From Vibrio inusitatus (GTDB lineage Bacteria > Pseudomonadota > Gammaproteobacteria > Enterobacterales > Vibrionaceae), in contig AP024878.1 of the NCBI GenBank assembly GCA_024346935.1, positions 2,666,001 to 2,730,000 on the forward strand: 64,000 nt of DNA. The letters are read 5' to 3'. How positions within the stretch are numbered: the stretch's first letter is position 1; each line of letters begins with the position of its first letter. Below, one piece after another: positions 26,913-36,752 of this stretch. The notes beneath the pieces were generated by a model. The model worked only from the letters and a program-made list of their open reading frames with translations. It was not told where the DNA came from and did not search any database. The position numbers and the translations under genes are program-made.

Positions 26913-27389
26913 ATGAAAAACCATGTCCTCTATCCCGGCACCTTTGACCCTCTAACCAATGGGCATATGGATATCATCAAACGCGCCGCAAACCTATTTG
27001 AAAAAATAACGGTTTGTGTAGCCGCTAGCCCAAGCAAAAATACAATGTTCTCTTTAGATGAGCGTGTCGCTATGCTTCAAGAGTCCGTAGCTCACCTAAA
27101 TAATGTTTATGTAGAAGGGTTTTCAGGGCTATTAATTGAGTTTGCGAAAGAAAAAAAAGCGAATCTTCTTGTTCGTGGTTTACGTACGACTATGGATTTT
27201 GAGTATGAGTTCGGATTGACCAGCATGTATCGAAAGCTACTGCCTGAACTAGAGAGTATTTTCTTAACTCCATCAGAAGAGTTCGCGTTTCTCTCGTCAA
27301 CTATCGTAAGAGAAGTCGCCATTCATGGTGGGGATGTAGAAGGGTTTGTACCCACTTCTGTTTTTAAGTGCATAAAAGAAAAGGTTTAG
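26913..27389 (+). CDS. coaD: Phosphopantetheine adenylyltransferase
   Basis: CoaD converts 4'-phosphopantetheine and ATP to dephospho-CoA, the fourth step of CoA synthesis. The 158-residue nucleotidyltransferase has the [15 protein letters not shown] signature at residues 7-21 (the (T/H)xGH-type motif as TNGH), the [14 protein letters not shown] block near residues 86-99, and the SSTIVREVA motif near residues 128-136. Length agrees with E. coli (159). It is the last plus-strand gene of the LPS locus, where it is also found in many gammaproteobacteria (old name kdtB). The terminator hairpin overlaps its stop codon. Confidence 0.97.
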   Translation: MKNHVLYPGTFDPLTNGHMDIIKRAANLFEKITVCVAASPSKNTMFSLDERVAMLQESVAHLNNVYVEGFSGLLIEFAKEKKANLLVRGLRTTMDFEYEFGLTSMYRKLLPELESIFLTPSEEFAFLSSTIVREVAIHGGDVEGFVPTSVFKCIKEKV

Positions 27390-27412
27390 CTTACGCTAAA
27401 CCCTCTTTTTTC
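27383..27412 (+). terminator. Terminator overlapping the coaD stop codon
   Basis: GGTTTAGC (27383-27390) pairs with GCTAAACC (27395-27402) around a TTAC loop, followed by CTCTTTTTTC. The stem begins before the coaD stop codon TAG at 27387-27389. The epimerase-like gene ends a few bases further, on the other strand. Confidence 0.75.
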
Positions 27413-27414
27413 AG

Positions 27415-28419
27415 TTATAGCTTATAGTAGGCTTTATACCAATCAGCAAAGGCCTTAACACCCTCTTTGACTTTAACTTGAGGTTTATAACCAGTAGCTT
27501 TAAACAGGTCTTCAGTATCTGCGTAAGTTGCATACACATCACCCGGTTGCATTGGCATAAAGTTTTTCTTAGCTTCTACTCCAAGAGCATCCTCTAAGGC
27601 TTCAATGTATTCCATTAGCTTAACTGGGCTACCATGGCCTATGTTGAATACTCGATATGGTGCCGAACTGGTTGCTGGAGAACCTTCTTCTACGCTCCAA
27701 TCATTATTCGTTTCTGGAATAACATCTTGGATACGGATTATGCCTTCGACAATATCATCGATATAGGTGAAATCACGCTGCATATCGCCATTGTTGTACA
27801 CATCAATCTCATCGCCATTCAATATTGCCTTAGTAAACTTGAATAATGCCATGTCAGGGCGTCCCCAAGGACCATAAACCGTAAAGAAACGCAGGCCTGT
27901 TGTTGGCACACTGTAAAGGTGCGAATAGGTATGTGCCATTAGTTCGTTAGATTTTTTAGTCGCAGCATACAGTGAGATGGGATGATCAACTGAATCTGCA
28001 GTATCAAAAGGCATTTTTTTATTGAGGCCGTATACAGAGCTAGAAGAGGCATACACTAGGTGTTTTATCTTATGGTGGCGGCAACCTTCAAGAATAGTCA
28101 GATGCCCAACGAGGTTACTGTCTGCATAAGCCAAAGGATTATCAATAGAGTAACGCACTCCGGCTTGAGCTGCTAAATGGATAACTTTGTCAAACTGTTC
28201 TTCGGCAAATAATCCAGCGATCCCTTCACGATCGGCCAGATCTAAGTGTTTAAATACAAATTTATCGTGAACGATACGTTTCAAGCGATCTTCTTTTAAC
28301 GACACTTGATAGTAGTCGTTCATATTGTCGATACCGACAACCTCATGACCTGCATCCGTCAAGCGTTCAACAACCGCACTTCCAATGAAGCCCGCAGCAC
28401 CAGTTACTAAATATTTCAT
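27415..28419 (-). CDS. NAD-dependent epimerase, UDP-glucuronate 4-epimerase-like
   Basis: The 334-residue short-chain dehydrogenase has the Rossmann motif TGAAGFIGS at residues 6-14 and the catalytic SSSSVYG (about 124-130) and YAATKKSNE (Y151, K155) motifs. The IDNMNDYYQVSLKEDRL and RFFTVYGPWGRPDMALFKFTKAIL stretches are characteristic of UDP-glucuronic acid 4-epimerases (Cap1J/LspL type), which make UDP-galacturonic acid. It would supply galacturonate for LPS or capsule. It starts one base after the mutM stop, so it is cotranscribed with mutM, an unusual place for a sugar-nucleotide gene and probably an insertion at the edge of the LPS locus. Confidence 0.85.
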   Translation of the reverse strand: MKYLVTGAAGFIGSAVVERLTDAGHEVVGIDNMNDYYQVSLKEDRLKRIVHDKFVFKHLDLADREGIAGLFAEEQFDKVIHLAAQAGVRYSIDNPLAYADSNLVGHLTILEGCRHHKIKHLVYASSSSVYGLNKKMPFDTADSVDHPISLYAATKKSNELMAHTYSHLYSVPTTGLRFFTVYGPWGRPDMALFKFTKAILNGDEIDVYNNGDMQRDFTYIDDIVEGIIRIQDVIPETNNDWSVEEGSPATSSAPYRVFNIGHGSPVKLMEYIEALEDALGVEAKKNFMPMQPGDVYATYADTEDLFKATGYKPQVKVKEGVKAFADWYKAYYKL

Positions 28420-28420
28420 A

Positions 28421-29242
28421 TCACCCTTCTATTTGTTGTTGGCAGGATTCACACCAAAAGGTATTTCTCTGCCCGACCATTTTCTGGCTAATCTCAGTTT
28501 TGCATATAGGGCATGCTTCACCTGCACGGCCATAAACCTGTAGCTGCTGAGCAAAATACCCTGGCTTGCCGTCTGGTTGTTCAAAGTCATTCAGCGTTGT
28601 GCCACCTTGCGTTATAGCATTAGCTAACACCAACTTAATCTCATCCACCAGCAATTCCCATTCATCATAAGACAATGAATTTGCAGGCCTTAATGGATGA
28701 ATTCTAGCATTAAACAGAGATTCATTGGCGTAGATATTGCCCACCCCAACGACAACCTTATTATCCATTATGAACTGCTTTACTGCCACCCGACGTTTTG
28801 CTGCCAGTGGTATAATATGTTCAGTACAAAACTCATCCGATAGAGGCTCTGGGCCTAGATTATCTAAAAGCGCTAACGATTCATCATTGCCGACCCATAA
28901 CCATGAACCAAAGCGACGGGGATCGTTATAGCGTAGCATCTTGCCATTTTCTAAGACTAGATCCACATGATCGTGCTTAGTAGGCTCTATATTTGAATCT
29001 TGAATTCGCAGCGAGCCAGACATCCCCAAATGAACCACTATGCTCCCTTGCTCGGTTCTCAGTAGTAGATATTTAGCTCGACGCTCTACCGCCTCAATTA
29101 TCACACCTTCCAGCTGCTCAAGCTTTTCAGGCACTGGCCAACGCAGTTGACGCTGACGCACCACCAGTTTCTTTATTACTTGGTCAGTGATATGTGGGCT
29201 AATGCCCATTCTGGAGACTTCTACTTCGGGTAACTCTGGCAT
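28421..29242 (-). CDS. mutM: Formamidopyrimidine-DNA glycosylase (Fpg)
   Basis: MutM removes 8-oxoguanine and ring-opened purines from DNA and cleaves the backbone. It begins MPELPEVE, whose Pro2 is the Schiff-base nucleophile and Glu3 a catalytic residue. GVGNIYANE with the helix-two-turn-helix region is near residues 166-174, and the C-terminal zinc finger has CPICKTEI and CESCQQ. The 273-residue length is close to E. coli (269). The gene follows rpmBG on the same strand, as in many gammaproteobacteria, but a terminator separates them; the epimerase gene follows one base later. Confidence 0.97.
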   Translation of the reverse strand: MPELPEVEVSRMGISPHITDQVIKKLVVRQRQLRWPVPEKLEQLEGVIIEAVERRAKYLLLRTEQGSIVVHLGMSGSLRIQDSNIEPTKHDHVDLVLENGKMLRYNDPRRFGSWLWVGNDESLALLDNLGPEPLSDEFCTEHIIPLAAKRRVAVKQFIMDNKVVVGVGNIYANESLFNARIHPLRPANSLSYDEWELLVDEIKLVLANAITQGGTTLNDFEQPDGKPGYFAQQLQVYGRAGEACPICKTEISQKMVGQRNTFWCESCQQQIEG

Positions 29243-29293
29243 GAGTAGCTCAAATTAATCATAGAGAAGTTGATTGTAGCGTTTTTCAGGCAC

Positions 29294-29322
29294 AAAAAAA
29301 CCCAGCAACAAGTGCTGGGTTT
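29294..29322 (-). terminator. Intrinsic terminator of rpmBG
   Basis: AAACCCAGCA (29298-29307) pairs with TGCTGGGTTT (29313-29322) around a five-base loop. On the minus strand it ends in seven T residues. It lies 26 bases after the rpmG stop. Confidence 0.88.
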
Positions 29323-29348
29323 TCATGTTCTGCTTAAAGAAGTATCAA

Positions 29349-29516
29349 TTACTTGATTTTAGCTTCTTTGTACATAACGTGCTGACGAACAACTGGATCA
29401 AATTTCTTGATCTCAAATTTGCCCGGCATGTTACGCTTGTTTTTATCTGTAGTATAGAAGTGACCTGTACCAGCAGAAGAAACAAGTTTGATTTTTTCGC
29501 GAATGCCTTTAGCCAT
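29349..29516 (-). CDS. rpmG: 50S ribosomal protein L33
   Basis: This 55-residue gene starts at ATG 29516 and ends with TAA at 29349-29351. The product reads [20 protein letters not shown], then the [13 protein letters not shown] segment and an end in YKEAKIK, as in E. coli L33. It has none of the zinc cysteines of the other L33 type. L33 is a small large-subunit protein near the E site. It begins 13 bases after rpmB, in the conserved rpmB-rpmG pair. GAGGAA precedes the start. Confidence 0.97.
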   Translation of the reverse strand: MAKGIREKIKLVSSAGTGHFYTTDKNKRNMPGKFEIKKFDPVVRQHVMYKEAKIK

Positions 29517-29529
29517 TGCTCAATTCCTC

Positions 29530-29766
29530 TTAAACGTTTTCGCCACGTGCACGGATATCTACAAGTACAGCATCAATGCCTTTCTTGTCGATGATACGCA
29601 TGCCTTTAGCAGTTAGACGTAGTTTAACAAAACGTTTTTCGCTCTCTACCCAGAAACGATGAGTTTGTAGGTTCGGCAGAAAACGGCGCTTAGTAGCGTT
29701 GCGTGCGTGAGAACGGTTGTTACCCGTTACAGGACGCTTACCAGTTACTTGGCATACTCGGGACAT
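29530..29766 (-). CDS. rpmB: 50S ribosomal protein L28
   Basis: The 78-residue protein starts at ATG 29766 ([17 protein letters not shown]), in agreement with E. coli L28 (78 residues). An in-frame start five codons earlier adds non-homologous residues. [17 protein letters not shown] and the [19 protein letters not shown] segment match the family. It is a structural protein of the large subunit. It is the first gene of the rpmBG operon and has a good sigma-70 promoter about 110 bases upstream. Confidence 0.97.
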   Translation of the reverse strand: MSRVCQVTGKRPVTGNNRSHARNATKRRFLPNLQTHRFWVESEKRFVKLRLTAKGMRIIDKKGIDAVLVDIRARGENV

Positions 29767-30147
29767 GAATGTCTTCTCCAAATCGTTTCAGCTCGATATC
29801 AACCTTGGTGGCCGAACCTCTCTTATGAGGTCAAAAACCGTTATGGAAAACCCATACAAGGCTATCAAAGGTCGCGCATTATACTAAGTTGATCGCAATT
29901 GCTCAAGACCCGAACAGATCCTTTTTGCATAAATCGCTGATCTTTTTTTAGCAGAGCTGATTATTGTTCAAAAATAGTGCGCGTATGTTACCAGAAATCC
30001 TACACCCTACAACTACTAATTCTCCATCCGCCCTATATTTAATTAAGCTTGGCGATTATTTGTGTTTGGCTAGGTTAAATTGATAACCTAAGATAACGTA
30101 AAGCTTGCCATCATATTGATATAAATCATTCACTTATCGGAGTCAGA
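29767..30147. other. Non-coding stretch between divergent rpmB and recG
   Basis: This 381-base gap holds the rpmBG leader and promoter. The rest shows no open frame of note, no hairpin and no clear recG promoter. recG has a ribosome site (CGGAG) just before its ATG. Confidence 0.6.
29878..29906 (-). promoter_or_regulatory. Sigma-70 promoter of rpmBG
   Basis: On the minus strand TTGAGC (29906-29901), a 17-base spacer and a perfect TATAAT (29883-29878) lie about 110 bases before the rpmB start. The stretch after the -10 box is GC-rich (GCGCGACC), like the discriminator of stringently controlled ribosomal promoters. Confidence 0.75.
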
Positions 30148-32226
30148 ATGTCGCAACTCCTATCTGCAATCCCACTAACTTCCTTAAATGGCGTTGGTGC
30201 TAAAGTTGCCGAAAAATTGGCTAAGATAGGCCTAATTACCGTTCAGGACCTTTTATTTCACCTCCCTCATCGCTACGAAGACCGAACTCGCGTCTATCCT
30301 ATGGCCAGTTTACATGCGGGATTGTGGGCTGGAGTACAAGGTAAAGTAATGACTGTCGATACCGTGTTTGCTAGGCGGAAGATGCTGACCGTTAAGATTA
30401 GCGACGGCAATGGCACCATCACTCTGCGATTTTTTAACTTTACTGCTGGAATGAAAAATAACTTCAGTGAGGGCAAGTTAGTTCATGCCTATGGTGAGAT
30501 AAAAAGGGGCAATCAAGGTTTAGAAATTGTTCATCCCGATTTTAAGTTCTTCAACGAAGAAAAAACAGTCGCGACAGAATCGAGCCTCACCCCGGTCTAC
30601 CCAACAACTGACGGTCTGCGTCAATTAACTCTGCGCGCTCTTACTGATCAGGCACTCGAGCTATTGGATAAATCCGCGGTCAATGAGCTACTACCAAATG
30701 GCCTGTATGATGCGCAGTTATCGCTTAATCAAGCACTACATATCGTCCACCGCCCAGAACCTGAAATCGATTTAGAGCAATTTGATTTGGGTCGTCATCC
30801 ATCGCAGCTGCGATTAATCATTGAGGAATTACTAGCACAAAACCTTTCCATGCTGGCATTACGAAGCAAAGGTCAATTAGACAGTGCAATTTCGTTACCC
30901 TCTTCATCTCGCTTCAAAAATCAACTGCTTGAATTACTGCCCTTTTCTCCGACTAACGCACAGTCTCGTGTCGTTAAAGAGATCGAAGGCGATCTTATTA
31001 AGCCCCACCCTATGATGCGCCTTGTTCAAGGGGATGTAGGTTCAGGCAAAACGCTTGTTGCCGCTCTAGCTGCTGTAACAGCTATTGAGCAGGGCTATCA
31101 AGTTGCCATGATGGCACCAACCGAACTGCTTGCAGAGCAGCACGCTATTAATTTTTCTACTTGGTTTGAACAACTAGGAATAAAAGTAGGCTGGCTAGCA
31201 GGAAAGGTTACAGGAAAAGCAAAACAAGCTCAGCTAGAGGCTATTGCTAGCGGTGAGGCACAAATGGTCATTGGGACACATGCGCTATTTCAAGAGCAGG
31301 TGAAGTTTCATAACCTGTCGTTGGTTATTATTGATGAGCAGCATCGCTTTGGGGTTCATCAGCGACTAGAACTAAGAGAAAAGGGAGCGGCTTCGAGCCA
31401 CTATCCGCATCAACTGATCATGACGGCAACACCTATTCCTCGCACCCTTGCTATGACAGCCCATGCCGACCTTGAGACCTCTGTAATTGATGAACTCCCA
31501 CCGGGACGAACTCCAATACAGACCGTGGCTATACCTGATACCAAGCGAGCCGATATTATTGAGCGAATTCGAGTAGCCTGTGCACATGAAGGAAAGCAGG
31601 CCTATTGGGTCTGTACCTTGATTGATGAGTCTGAGGTACTTGAGGCGCAAGCGGCGGCAGAGATTGCAGAAGAGCTTACTACCAAACTGCCAGAATTGAA
31701 GGTTGGACTCGTTCATGGTCGTATGAAACCCACTGAGAAACAAGCCATCATGCAGCAGTTTAAGGCAAATGAACTTCAACTGTTGGTCGCTACGACGGTG
31801 ATTGAGGTGGGTGTGGATGTTCCTAATGCCAGCTTGATGATCATAGAGAATCCAGAGCGCCTTGGACTTGCTCAGTTGCATCAGTTACGCGGGCGTGTGG
31901 GGCGTGGCACAGTAGCAAGTCATTGCGTACTTCTCTACCATGCGCCACTGTCTAAGACGGCGCAAAAGCGATTAGGGGTGCTCAGAGAAAGTAATGATGG
32001 TTTCGTTATTGCGCAGCGCGATCTTGAGATAAGAGGCCCTGGAGAGCTCCTTGGTACGAAACAAACCGGCATTGCCGATTTCAAGATTGCCGATTTAGTC
32101 AGAGATCAGCATCTTGTGCCCCAAGTGCAAAAAATGGCTCGTTTTATTCATGAGCAATACCCTGATAATGCAAAGGCCATTATTCAGCGCTGGATAGTCA
32201 ACAGTGATGAGTATGCGAAGGCATAA
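30148..32226 (+). CDS. recG: ATP-dependent DNA helicase RecG
   Basis: RecG is a superfamily 2 helicase that regresses stalled forks and processes Holliday junctions and R-loops. The N-terminal wedge region includes LTSLNGVGAKVAEKLAKIG and an OB-fold. Helicase motifs follow: Walker A GDVGSGKTLVA near residue 297, the DEQH box in IIDEQHRFGVHQR near residue 394, TATPIPRT, and the motif VI region QLRGRVGRG near residue 580, with the family end region GPGELLGTKQTG. The 692-residue length matches E. coli (693). It is a single gene convergent with tex. Confidence 0.97.
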   Translation: MSQLLSAIPLTSLNGVGAKVAEKLAKIGLITVQDLLFHLPHRYEDRTRVYPMASLHAGLWAGVQGKVMTVDTVFARRKMLTVKISDGNGTITLRFFNFTAGMKNNFSEGKLVHAYGEIKRGNQGLEIVHPDFKFFNEEKTVATESSLTPVYPTTDGLRQLTLRALTDQALELLDKSAVNELLPNGLYDAQLSLNQALHIVHRPEPEIDLEQFDLGRHPSQLRLIIEELLAQNLSMLALRSKGQLDSAISLPSSSRFKNQLLELLPFSPTNAQSRVVKEIEGDLIKPHPMMRLVQGDVGSGKTLVAALAAVTAIEQGYQVAMMAPTELLAEQHAINFSTWFEQLGIKVGWLAGKVTGKAKQAQLEAIASGEAQMVIGTHALFQEQVKFHNLSLVIIDEQHRFGVHQRLELREKGAASSHYPHQLIMTATPIPRTLAMTAHADLETSVIDELPPGRTPIQTVAIPDTKRADIIERIRVACAHEGKQAYWVCTLIDESEVLEAQAAAEIAEELTTKLPELKVGLVHGRMKPTEKQAIMQQFKANELQLLVATTVIEVGVDVPNASLMIIENPERLGLAQLHQLRGRVGRGTVASHCVLLYHAPLSKTAQKRLGVLRESNDGFVIAQRDLEIRGPGELLGTKQTGIADFKIADLVRDQHLVPQVQKMARFIHEQYPDNAKAIIQRWIVNSDEYAKA

Positions 32227-32231
32227 ATAAA

Positions 32232-32253
32232 AAGAGCCCTAATTAGGGCTCTT
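32232..32253 (-). terminator. Palindromic terminator between recG and tex
   Basis: The 22 bases are a perfect palindrome, with an 11-base arm AAGAGCCCTAA. On the minus strand it is followed by TTTTTATTT, so it ends tex transcripts. On the plus strand the T run is poorer, so it is a weaker terminator for recG. Confidence 0.78.
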
Positions 32254-32270
32254 ATATATCGCAAAGAAAG

Positions 32271-34595
32271 TTAACGTCGCTTTTTGCCTGCATTAGCGAA
32301 GGCTGCTGCCATAGCGCCGCCTAAACCATTATCTGCTGACGAGCGATTGTCGCGACGTTCTTTTGTCACTGGTTGCTTGTTGTCTCGACTGCTTTGAGGT
32401 CTGCTTGCACGATTATCTTGACCTGGCTGATCATTGAGACGCATCGATAAGGCTATACGTTTACGCTGGATATCGACTTCCATCACTTTAACTTTAACGA
32501 TATCTCCGGCTTTCACTACTTCACGCGGATCAGATACATACTTATCTGTAAGCGCGGAGATATGCACAAGACCATCTTGGTGTACGCCAATATCAACAAA
32601 AGCGCCAAAATTAGCCACGTTAGACACCACGCCCTCAAGTACCATACCGACTTCAAGGTCTGATACCTTATCAATACCTTCAGCGAAAGTTGCTGTTTTA
32701 AACTCTGGCCTTGGGTCTCGACCCGGTTTATCGAGCTCCTTGATGATGTCTGTTACCGTTGGCAAACCAAATTGTTCATTCGTAAAATCAATAGCGTTAA
32801 GCTTACTTAGGAAAACACTATCACCAATAAGATTTGAAATAGGCTTGCTGGTTTTCTCCGCTATCGTTTTCACAACAGGGTAAGCTTCAGGGTGTACTGA
32901 CGATGAATCCAGAGGGTTGCGACCATTCATAATTCGCAAGAAACCCGCACTCTGCTCAAACGCCTTAGGCCCCATTCTTGCTACCTTCTTAAGGCTAGCA
33001 CGGCTTTCAAAACGCCCATTATCATCACGATGAGCCACAATATTTTGTGCCAGTGTAGTCGATAAGCCCGCAACTCGGTTAAGCAATGCTGCTGAAGCCG
33101 TATTTACATCCACACCTACACCATTTACACAGTCTTCAACCACTGCATCCAAACGCTTAGCTAATGATGACTGACTAACATCGTGCTGATACTGACCTAC
33201 ACCTATCGATTTAGGATCGATTTTAACAAGCTCTGCTAGCGGGTCTTGTAAGCGACGAGCGATAGACACCGCACCACGCAAAGATACATCCATATTTGGA
33301 AATTCTTTGGCTGCCAGTTCAGAGGCCGAATACACAGAGGCCCCAGCTTCACTGACCACAATTTTTTGTACCTTGATACCTTTCTTAATGATGTCGCCAA
33401 TGAAGGTGTCAGACTCACGTGAAGCCGTACCGTTACCAATCGCCACCAAATCCACATTATGCTGTTTGATCAGTCGCTCAATGCTGTACATCGACTTATC
33501 ATATTGCTTTTGCGGTTGATGAGGGTAGATAACATCAGTTGCCAAAACTTTACCGGTGCCATCTACCACTGCAATTTTGCAGCCGGTCCTTAATCCAGGA
33601 TCTAGACCTAATGTTGCGCGAGGTCCTGCTGGTGCTGCCATCAACAAATCTTTTAAGTTAGTCGCAAATACTTCTATGGCGCCAATCTCCGCTCGCTCTT
33701 TCATTGCTGACATTAGTTCAGTTTCAAGGTGCATGGAGACTTTTACTCTCCAAGCAAAACTAATGACTTGCTTACGCCATTTATCAGCAGGGGCATCACT
33801 TAATGAAATTCTGTAATGGTCCGCGATAATGGTTTCGCAGTACGAACTACGAATGGAGGGATCTTGCGCAGGGTCTGCATTGAGGGACAACTGCAAGAAG
33901 CCTTCATTGCGGCCACGTAACATAGCTAGAGCTCGATGCGAAGGTACACGGCTTATCGCCTCATCATGTTCAAAGTAATCTTTGAACTTCTCCCCCTCTA
34001 ACTCTTTACCCGCGATGACTCTAGATTGCAGTTGTGCATGCTTCGTGAGGTAATTCCTTAACTTTTTGAGTAGATCTGCATCTTCAGCAATTCTTTCCAT
34101 CACAATGGCTCTAGCGCCATCTAATGCTGCTTTGGTATCCGATATACCTTGCTCTAGATTCAAGTATTTTTCAGCTTCAACCTCTGGTACAAGCGAGGCA
34201 TTACCCCAAATTGCATCCGCCAAAGGCTCCAAGCCAGCCTCTATAGCTATTTGTCCCTTAGTGCGGCGCTTGGGTTTATAAGGTAGATAAAGATCTTCAA
34301 GACGAGTCTTGTTATCGGCCAGGTTAATCTCTTTCTCCAATTCAGAGGTTAACTTACCCTGTTCAGAAATGGACTTAAGGATTGACTGTCTGCGTTCGGC
34401 CAATTCTCGTAGATAGGTCAAACGACTGTCTAAGGTGCGCAGTTGGGTATCATCAAGTCCTCCTGTGACCTCCTTCCTATAGCGAGCGATAAACGGTACT
34501 GTATTCCCTTCATCAATCAGGTTTGCCGTAGCAGTCACCTGTTGCGTGGCAACATTTAGCTCAGTGGCGATAATCTGAAAAATCGTCTGACTCAT
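32271..34595 (-). CDS. tex: Tex family transcription accessory protein
   Basis: The 774-residue protein is the bacterial Tex/YhgF nucleic-acid-binding protein. Domains in order are the N-terminal helical region with [17 protein letters not shown] near residue 33, a YqgF-like RNase H fold ([16 protein letters not shown] near residues 330-345), helix-hairpin-helix segments ([34 protein letters not shown]), and a C-terminal S1 RNA-binding domain ([22 protein letters not shown] near residues 651-672), then an unstructured basic tail. Tex binds RNA and DNA and affects transcription and stress tolerance. In E. coli greB is its divergent neighbour; here another gene sits between. Confidence 0.95.
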   Translation of the reverse strand: MSQTIFQIIATELNVATQQVTATANLIDEGNTVPFIARYRKEVTGGLDDTQLRTLDSRLTYLRELAERRQSILKSISEQGKLTSELEKEINLADNKTRLEDLYLPYKPKRRTKGQIAIEAGLEPLADAIWGNASLVPEVEAEKYLNLEQGISDTKAALDGARAIVMERIAEDADLLKKLRNYLTKHAQLQSRVIAGKELEGEKFKDYFEHDEAISRVPSHRALAMLRGRNEGFLQLSLNADPAQDPSIRSSYCETIIADHYRISLSDAPADKWRKQVISFAWRVKVSMHLETELMSAMKERAEIGAIEVFATNLKDLLMAAPAGPRATLGLDPGLRTGCKIAVVDGTGKVLATDVIYPHQPQKQYDKSMYSIERLIKQHNVDLVAIGNGTASRESDTFIGDIIKKGIKVQKIVVSEAGASVYSASELAAKEFPNMDVSLRGAVSIARRLQDPLAELVKIDPKSIGVGQYQHDVSQSSLAKRLDAVVEDCVNGVGVDVNTASAALLNRVAGLSTTLAQNIVAHRDDNGRFESRASLKKVARMGPKAFEQSAGFLRIMNGRNPLDSSSVHPEAYPVVKTIAEKTSKPISNLIGDSVFLSKLNAIDFTNEQFGLPTVTDIIKELDKPGRDPRPEFKTATFAEGIDKVSDLEVGMVLEGVVSNVANFGAFVDIGVHQDGLVHISALTDKYVSDPREVVKAGDIVKVKVMEVDIQRKRIALSMRLNDQPGQDNRASRPQSSRDNKQPVTKERRDNRSSADNGLGGAMAAAFANAGKKRR

Positions 34596-34823
34596 CTTAA
34601 TTCACTTGTTTTTCCTTAGGGTTTAAAACTAACTATGGGGGCAAATGTCAGAAAAACCAGATAACAAAAGGGGTGATGGCACGAATAAACAACGATCAAT
34701 GAGTTAATTTTAAGATTTAACCTAACATTTGCCTGCAAGCTACTGATTATTAGTTAGAATTAAAAACAGTAACCCGACAATAAAACCTAGCTGCTAATAG
34801 TTGGGTAGATATGGATGTTGATA

Positions 34824-36725
34824 ATGAAAAAAATAACCAAGTCTCTCTCTCTGCTCATCGCCTCAATAGTCAGCCTACCTCTGTTGGCTGACGGTAATGA
34901 TACGGTTTTAATGATGAAGAACGACAAGCAAGCATATACCACAGCTGATCCCGCTCTTAAATGGCAAGACAAGGTCATACTTGGACGAGTGGAAAACGTC
35001 TACTATCAAGATATTGATGGACTGAGTGAACAGCCTTTCATCGGTAAGATAGATACGGGGGCAGATACCACCTCAATGCATGCTGAAAACATCCACGTGT
35101 ACAGCAACAATGAGAAATACGAAGGAATGCAAGATACTGAACTCATGCAGGCAATTGTTGATGAGTTTGGAGGACCAAAAAGCAATTGGTGGCTTGAGAG
35201 CTTTGATACTCCAGAGCGAAACATTCAAGGGGTAGTTAAATTCGATATTCGCCATCCAACTACCGGCGAGATCATCTCTTTAGAACGTCCACTGGCTCGC
35301 ACCAGCGTCATTCGCAGCCGCACGAGTGAGATCCCGCTGTATCGTCCAGTTATCAATATTCCACTTAAGATAGCGGATGTTACGGTTAATACCGACGTTA
35401 ACCTGACCGATCGCAGCAACTTCTCAGCACCGATCCTAATTGGTAAAACCTTCCTCAAGCAAAATGCGTGGGTATTTGCAGGTTACGACTACCTTCAATC
35501 ACAGAATAGCGCTCGTGTCGTAGGACGCAGCGAAGAGCTTTTCGTTGATAGTGTCTCACTTAAAACCAGTTTCTCCCTTGCCAATAGCTACAGCCAAATG
35601 CACGCTACCAACATAAAAGTGGATGAAGAAAAGCGTACCGTGACTTTTGATACCGCAAATAAGGCTGGAGACAAAACGACCTTAACCCTGCCGCTAGAGC
35701 GTATGCTACGAGTCAGTGGCGAAGAACGACCTCTTGTATTTGTCCCAGTAAAAGCGGGTGACTTTGAGAAGCCTATATTGGCCTACCTGAAGGATCGCTC
35801 CAAATACAGTTCTCAATTACGTTTAGGTAAAAATACGCTCAGTAAGTACTTCATTATCGATACTAAAGATAAGAATGTGCTGCGAGCAGAAAATATGACA
35901 TTGGAAACCCTACTAAGTAAGCGTGATCCTCTCATTATCGCGACCCATGAGATCATTTACTTCGATGGTACCCCTGTAAACGCGGAACCTTCTTTTGCTA
36001 TCAATACTCCAGTGCTATTTGTTAATGGCTTTGAGCTAAGCAAAGGTAAAAATGGCGAACAAGCCAGTTTTTACATTCCAAGTAGCGACGGTAGTGATAA
36101 AAAAGTAATCAAAAAGGTAGAACGAAAAATCCGTGTGGGTGAGACAGTTCGACCAATCCTAAAAGAGCAAGTAGTTATTGGCGGAAAAGAAATGACGCTT
36201 GAGTTTGCCCTTGAAGCTATCGGTAAAGGGGATGAACCACATTTTGCCATCGGTCGCGCCTTTAAAAAAGATGGCGTACTTGTTAACACTCGTACAGAAG
36301 ATCTCCTAGACCCACGCCCATTGTTTCATACTGGTTACATTGAAAAGGCACAGGTTGAAGGTCTTAAGTTCTCAGTAAAACTGGATACTGGCGCTGACAT
36401 CAGTTCAATGAATGCCCTCAATATCAAACGCTTCAAAAAAGACGGCAAAGAGATGGTGAGTTTTGATTATGAAAATGCCGAAGGCTTGAAGCAGAGTTTT
36501 ACAAAAGAGGTCGTCGACATCATGCGCATTCGAGCAAAAGCAGGCGAAAAGCCTAATGAGCGCCCAGTGGTCATGATGAAAGTAACACTTGGCGAGGTAA
36601 GCAAAACCGTTCGTGTTAACCTACAAGATAGAAGTCGCTTTGAATACAGCATGATCCTTGGAAAGAACTTCTTGAAGAATGGTGTGGTAGTCGGCAGTGA
36701 CAATACTTATCTATTGGGTAAGTAA
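34824..36725 (+). CDS. Secreted protein with four tandem retropepsin-like (Zn_protease/PF05618-type) units
   Basis: The product begins with a signal peptide (MKKITKSLSLLIASIVSLPLLA) and so is periplasmic or exported. It has four related units of about 140 residues, roughly 50-200, 200-345, 365-495 and 500-633. Units 1 and 4 carry the aspartic protease motif DTGAD (Asp codons at 35052 and 36384) followed by an SMxAxNI segment. Units 2 and 3 lost the catalytic Asp; unit 2 keeps QMHATNIKV. The end of units 1, 2 and 4 repeats a DRS(N/K/R)(F/Y)..LGK.L pattern. The family is often called ATP-dependent zinc protease but looks like a retropepsin fold. I choose ATG 34824; ATG 34815 is an alternative. 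Substrate is unknown. Confidence 0.75.
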   Translation: MKKITKSLSLLIASIVSLPLLADGNDTVLMMKNDKQAYTTADPALKWQDKVILGRVENVYYQDIDGLSEQPFIGKIDTGADTTSMHAENIHVYSNNEKYEGMQDTELMQAIVDEFGGPKSNWWLESFDTPERNIQGVVKFDIRHPTTGEIISLERPLARTSVIRSRTSEIPLYRPVINIPLKIADVTVNTDVNLTDRSNFSAPILIGKTFLKQNAWVFAGYDYLQSQNSARVVGRSEELFVDSVSLKTSFSLANSYSQMHATNIKVDEEKRTVTFDTANKAGDKTTLTLPLERMLRVSGEERPLVFVPVKAGDFEKPILAYLKDRSKYSSQLRLGKNTLSKYFIIDTKDKNVLRAENMTLETLLSKRDPLIIATHEIIYFDGTPVNAEPSFAINTPVLFVNGFELSKGKNGEQASFYIPSSDGSDKKVIKKVERKIRVGETVRPILKEQVVIGGKEMTLEFALEAIGKGDEPHFAIGRAFKKDGVLVNTRTEDLLDPRPLFHTGYIEKAQVEGLKFSVKLDTGADISSMNALNIKRFKKDGKEMVSFDYENAEGLKQSFTKEVVDIMRIRAKAGEKPNERPVVMMKVTLGEVSKTVRVNLQDRSRFEYSMILGKNFLKNGVVVGSDNTYLLGK

Positions 36726-36752
36726 TCAAGTAGATATGAATAACAACTACAG

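Noticed and set aside
31372..31881. Open frame of 169 codons on the minus strand inside recG
   Set aside because: It lies wholly within the conserved helicase domains of recG, has no family resemblance and no ribosome site; it is a shadow frame.
32434..32883. Open frame of 149 codons on the plus strand inside tex
   Set aside because: It is antisense to the S1 and helix-hairpin-helix part of tex and shows low-complexity Ser/Thr-rich translation typical of shadow frames.
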